Origin: Corynebacterium lactis RW2-5
GTDB lineage: Bacteria; Actinomycetota; Actinomycetes; Mycobacteriales; Mycobacteriaceae
DNA length: 64,000 bases
Direction: 5' to 3'
Assembly (NCBI RefSeq): GCF_001274895.1
Contig: NZ_CP006841.1
Coordinates: forward strand, 372,001 to 436,000
A program made the position numbers and the translations under genes. Shown piece by piece: positions 62,956-64,000 of the stretch; within the stretch, counting starts at the first letter, position 1, and each line of letters starts with the position of its first letter. The notes below the pieces were generated by a model. That model was not told where the DNA came from. It saw only the letters and a list, made by a program, of their open reading frames with translations, and did no database searches.

Positions 62956-63245
62956 ACACGAAGTTTGACCGGCTCGTAAGGGCTGGCACTCAAGTTTCAC
63001 CGAAGACCGTCGGTTATCCGTTAATTCGGGTTGAAGGTTCGGCGTTTTTACGCTGGCGGCCCACGCAGGAGGACTTGGAAGCGCGAAAGCGCAGGTTCGA
63101 GATTTTGACCGAGCCTGATGCTATTAAGTACTTTGGCGCCCCATCCTTTATGCGAGGATTGGGGCGTTTGTCGTATGTAGCGCAGATCCTTTCTGAATCT
63201 AACTGGCGGAAAATTGCAAAGACCAGGAAGGAGGCGAGAGTACAC
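62956..63245 (+). ncRNA. L10 leader (autoregulatory 5' UTR of rplJ)
   Basis: The 394-base gap before rplJ is filled by this long leader. It is the expected site for the ribosomal L10 leader, which binds the L10(L12)4 complex to lower rplJ-rplL expression. A strong hairpin, CGCCCCATCCT (63137-63147) with AGGATTGGGGCG (63155-63166, one bulged T), followed by TTTGTC, could act as an attenuator. The kink-turn of the family was not mapped by eye. Confidence 0.65.
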
Positions 63246-63758
63246 ATGGCAGCAAACGCTGAGAAGATCGCAGCAGTTGCAGCGCTGAAGCAGGACGTCG
63301 AAGAGTCCAACGCTATCGTGCTGACCGAGTACCGCGGCCTGTCCGTTGCGGAGATTACCGAACTGCGTCGTGCGCTTGGCGCAGATGTTAAGTACTCCGT
63401 CGCCAAGAACACCATGATCAAGCTCGCCGCCGCTGAGGCGGGAGTTGAGGGTCTTGATGAGCACCTGAACGGCCCGACTGCAGTCGCCTTCATCAAGGGC
63501 GAGGCTGTGGATGCGGCTAAGGCGATCAAGAAGTTCGCCGGTGACAACAAGAACCTCGTGGTCAAGGGCGGCTACATGGACGGCGTTGCAATGGACGCAA
63601 CGCAGTTCGAGGCTCTTGCGGATATGGATAACCGCGAGACCACGCTGGCAAAGCTGGCTGGTGCCTTCAACGGCGTTCTGGCGAACGTCGCTGGCCTGCT
63701 CGACGCTCCGACCTCCTCGGTTGCCCGCCTCGCTGCGGCTCTCGAGGAAAAGAAGTAA
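63246..63758 (+). CDS. rplJ: 50S ribosomal protein L10
   Basis: A 170-residue L10: EESNAIVLTEYRGLSVAEITELRRALGADVKYSVAKNTMIKLAA is the RNA-binding domain, and the C-terminal helix (ASVARLAAALEEKK-like) holds L7/L12 dimers. ATG 63246 follows GGAAGGAGG (63226-63234); the frame extends upstream through the leader but without family sequence. Confidence 0.97.
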   Translation: MAANAEKIAAVAALKQDVEESNAIVLTEYRGLSVAEITELRRALGADVKYSVAKNTMIKLAAAEAGVEGLDEHLNGPTAVAFIKGEAVDAAKAIKKFAGDNKNLVVKGGYMDGVAMDATQFEALADMDNRETTLAKLAGAFNGVLANVAGLLDAPTSSVARLAAALEEKK

Positions 63759-63869
63759 ATCGAGTTCGGCTCGCGATCCACGCGAACAACTTTTTAAATA
63801 TCACTTAGACGGCTTCGACCCCAGGTATGTCCCGTGGGGAGGCCGCACCACACTCATAGGAGAATACCC

Positions 63870-64000
63870 ATGGCTAAGTACACCACTGAGGAACTGCTCG
63901 AGGCTTTCAAGGAGATGACCCTCGTTGAGCTGACCGAGTTCAAGAAGGCTTTCGAGGAGGAGTTCGACGTTACCGCCGCTGCTCCGGTTGCTGTTGCTGC
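63870..64000 (+). CDS. rplL: 50S ribosomal protein L7/L12 (3' end outside window)
   Basis: The first 43 codons are visible: [33 protein letters not shown] then the Ala/Val-rich hinge. AGGAG precedes ATG 63870. Same operon as rplJ. Confidence 0.96.
   Translation, partial: MAKYTTEELLEAFKEMTLVELTEFKKAFEEEFDVTAAAPVAVA

Overview
The window reads as chromosomal DNA of a Corynebacterium (Actinobacteria, Mycobacteriales). Reasons: the menaquinone block menB / menC / menD / DUF3592 protein / mgtA-type mannosyltransferase / menG / menJ / polyprenyl diphosphate synthase has the order known from Mycobacterium and Corynebacterium; tRNA-Trp, secE, nusG, rplK, rplA and rplJ-rplL follow in the usual actinobacterial order; several genes look leaderless; one insertion sequence resembles IS1249 of corynebacteria; and DtxR-type iron boxes precede iron genes. 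I cannot name the species.

Layout. 1-7.2 kb is accessory: the tail of a large DNA methyltransferase of MmeI-like type, a VbhA-Fic toxin/antitoxin pair, an AAA ATPase between near-perfect 33-bp direct repeats, an AlkB dioxygenase with a decayed second copy nearby, and a MarR regulator overlapping a UvrA-like ABC protein. 7.4-8.9 kb holds arfB and pdxY. 9.1-19.1 kb holds a five-gene peptide/nickel/metallophore-type ABC importer behind a Zur-like palindrome, a MATE exporter, and a FecBCD-type ABC importer. 19.3-31.5 kb holds a GltS-like transporter and the menaquinone/isoprenoid/mannosyltransferase block. 31.7-31.8 kb is tRNA-Tyr. 58.6-64 kb is the tRNA-Thr/Met/Trp-secE-nusG-rplKA-rplJL block.

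The centrepiece is an island of about 25 kb between tRNA-Tyr and tRNA-Thr, bordered by a frameshifted IS1249-like element and a decayed IS3-family element. It carries a complete coelichelin-type hydroxamate siderophore system: an MbtH-like protein, a two-subunit ABC exporter, an ornithine N5-hydroxylase, one 3.85-kaa NRPS (A-T-E-C-A-T-E-C-A-T, no thioesterase domain), an Fes-like esterase, an N5-hydroxyornithine formyltransferase, a siderophore-binding lipoprotein, two permeases and an ATPase. The adenylation pocket codes, read by eye, are DINYWGGIGK, DFWSVGMVHK and DMENLGLINK. They point to formyl-hydroxyornithine, threonine and hydroxyornithine, which are the building blocks of coelichelin. 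Four DtxR-like boxes lie in front of its transcription units, so synthesis, export and uptake should all rise when iron is scarce.

How it should work (inference): the monooxygenase and formyltransferase make the hydroxamate monomers, the NRPS assembles them with module 1 probably used twice, the esterase-like protein releases the peptide, the asymmetric ABC pair exports it, and the lipoprotein with its permeases and ATPase brings the ferric form back. One permease appears to have lost its ATG start (ATA in the expected place), so uptake may be impaired in this strain.
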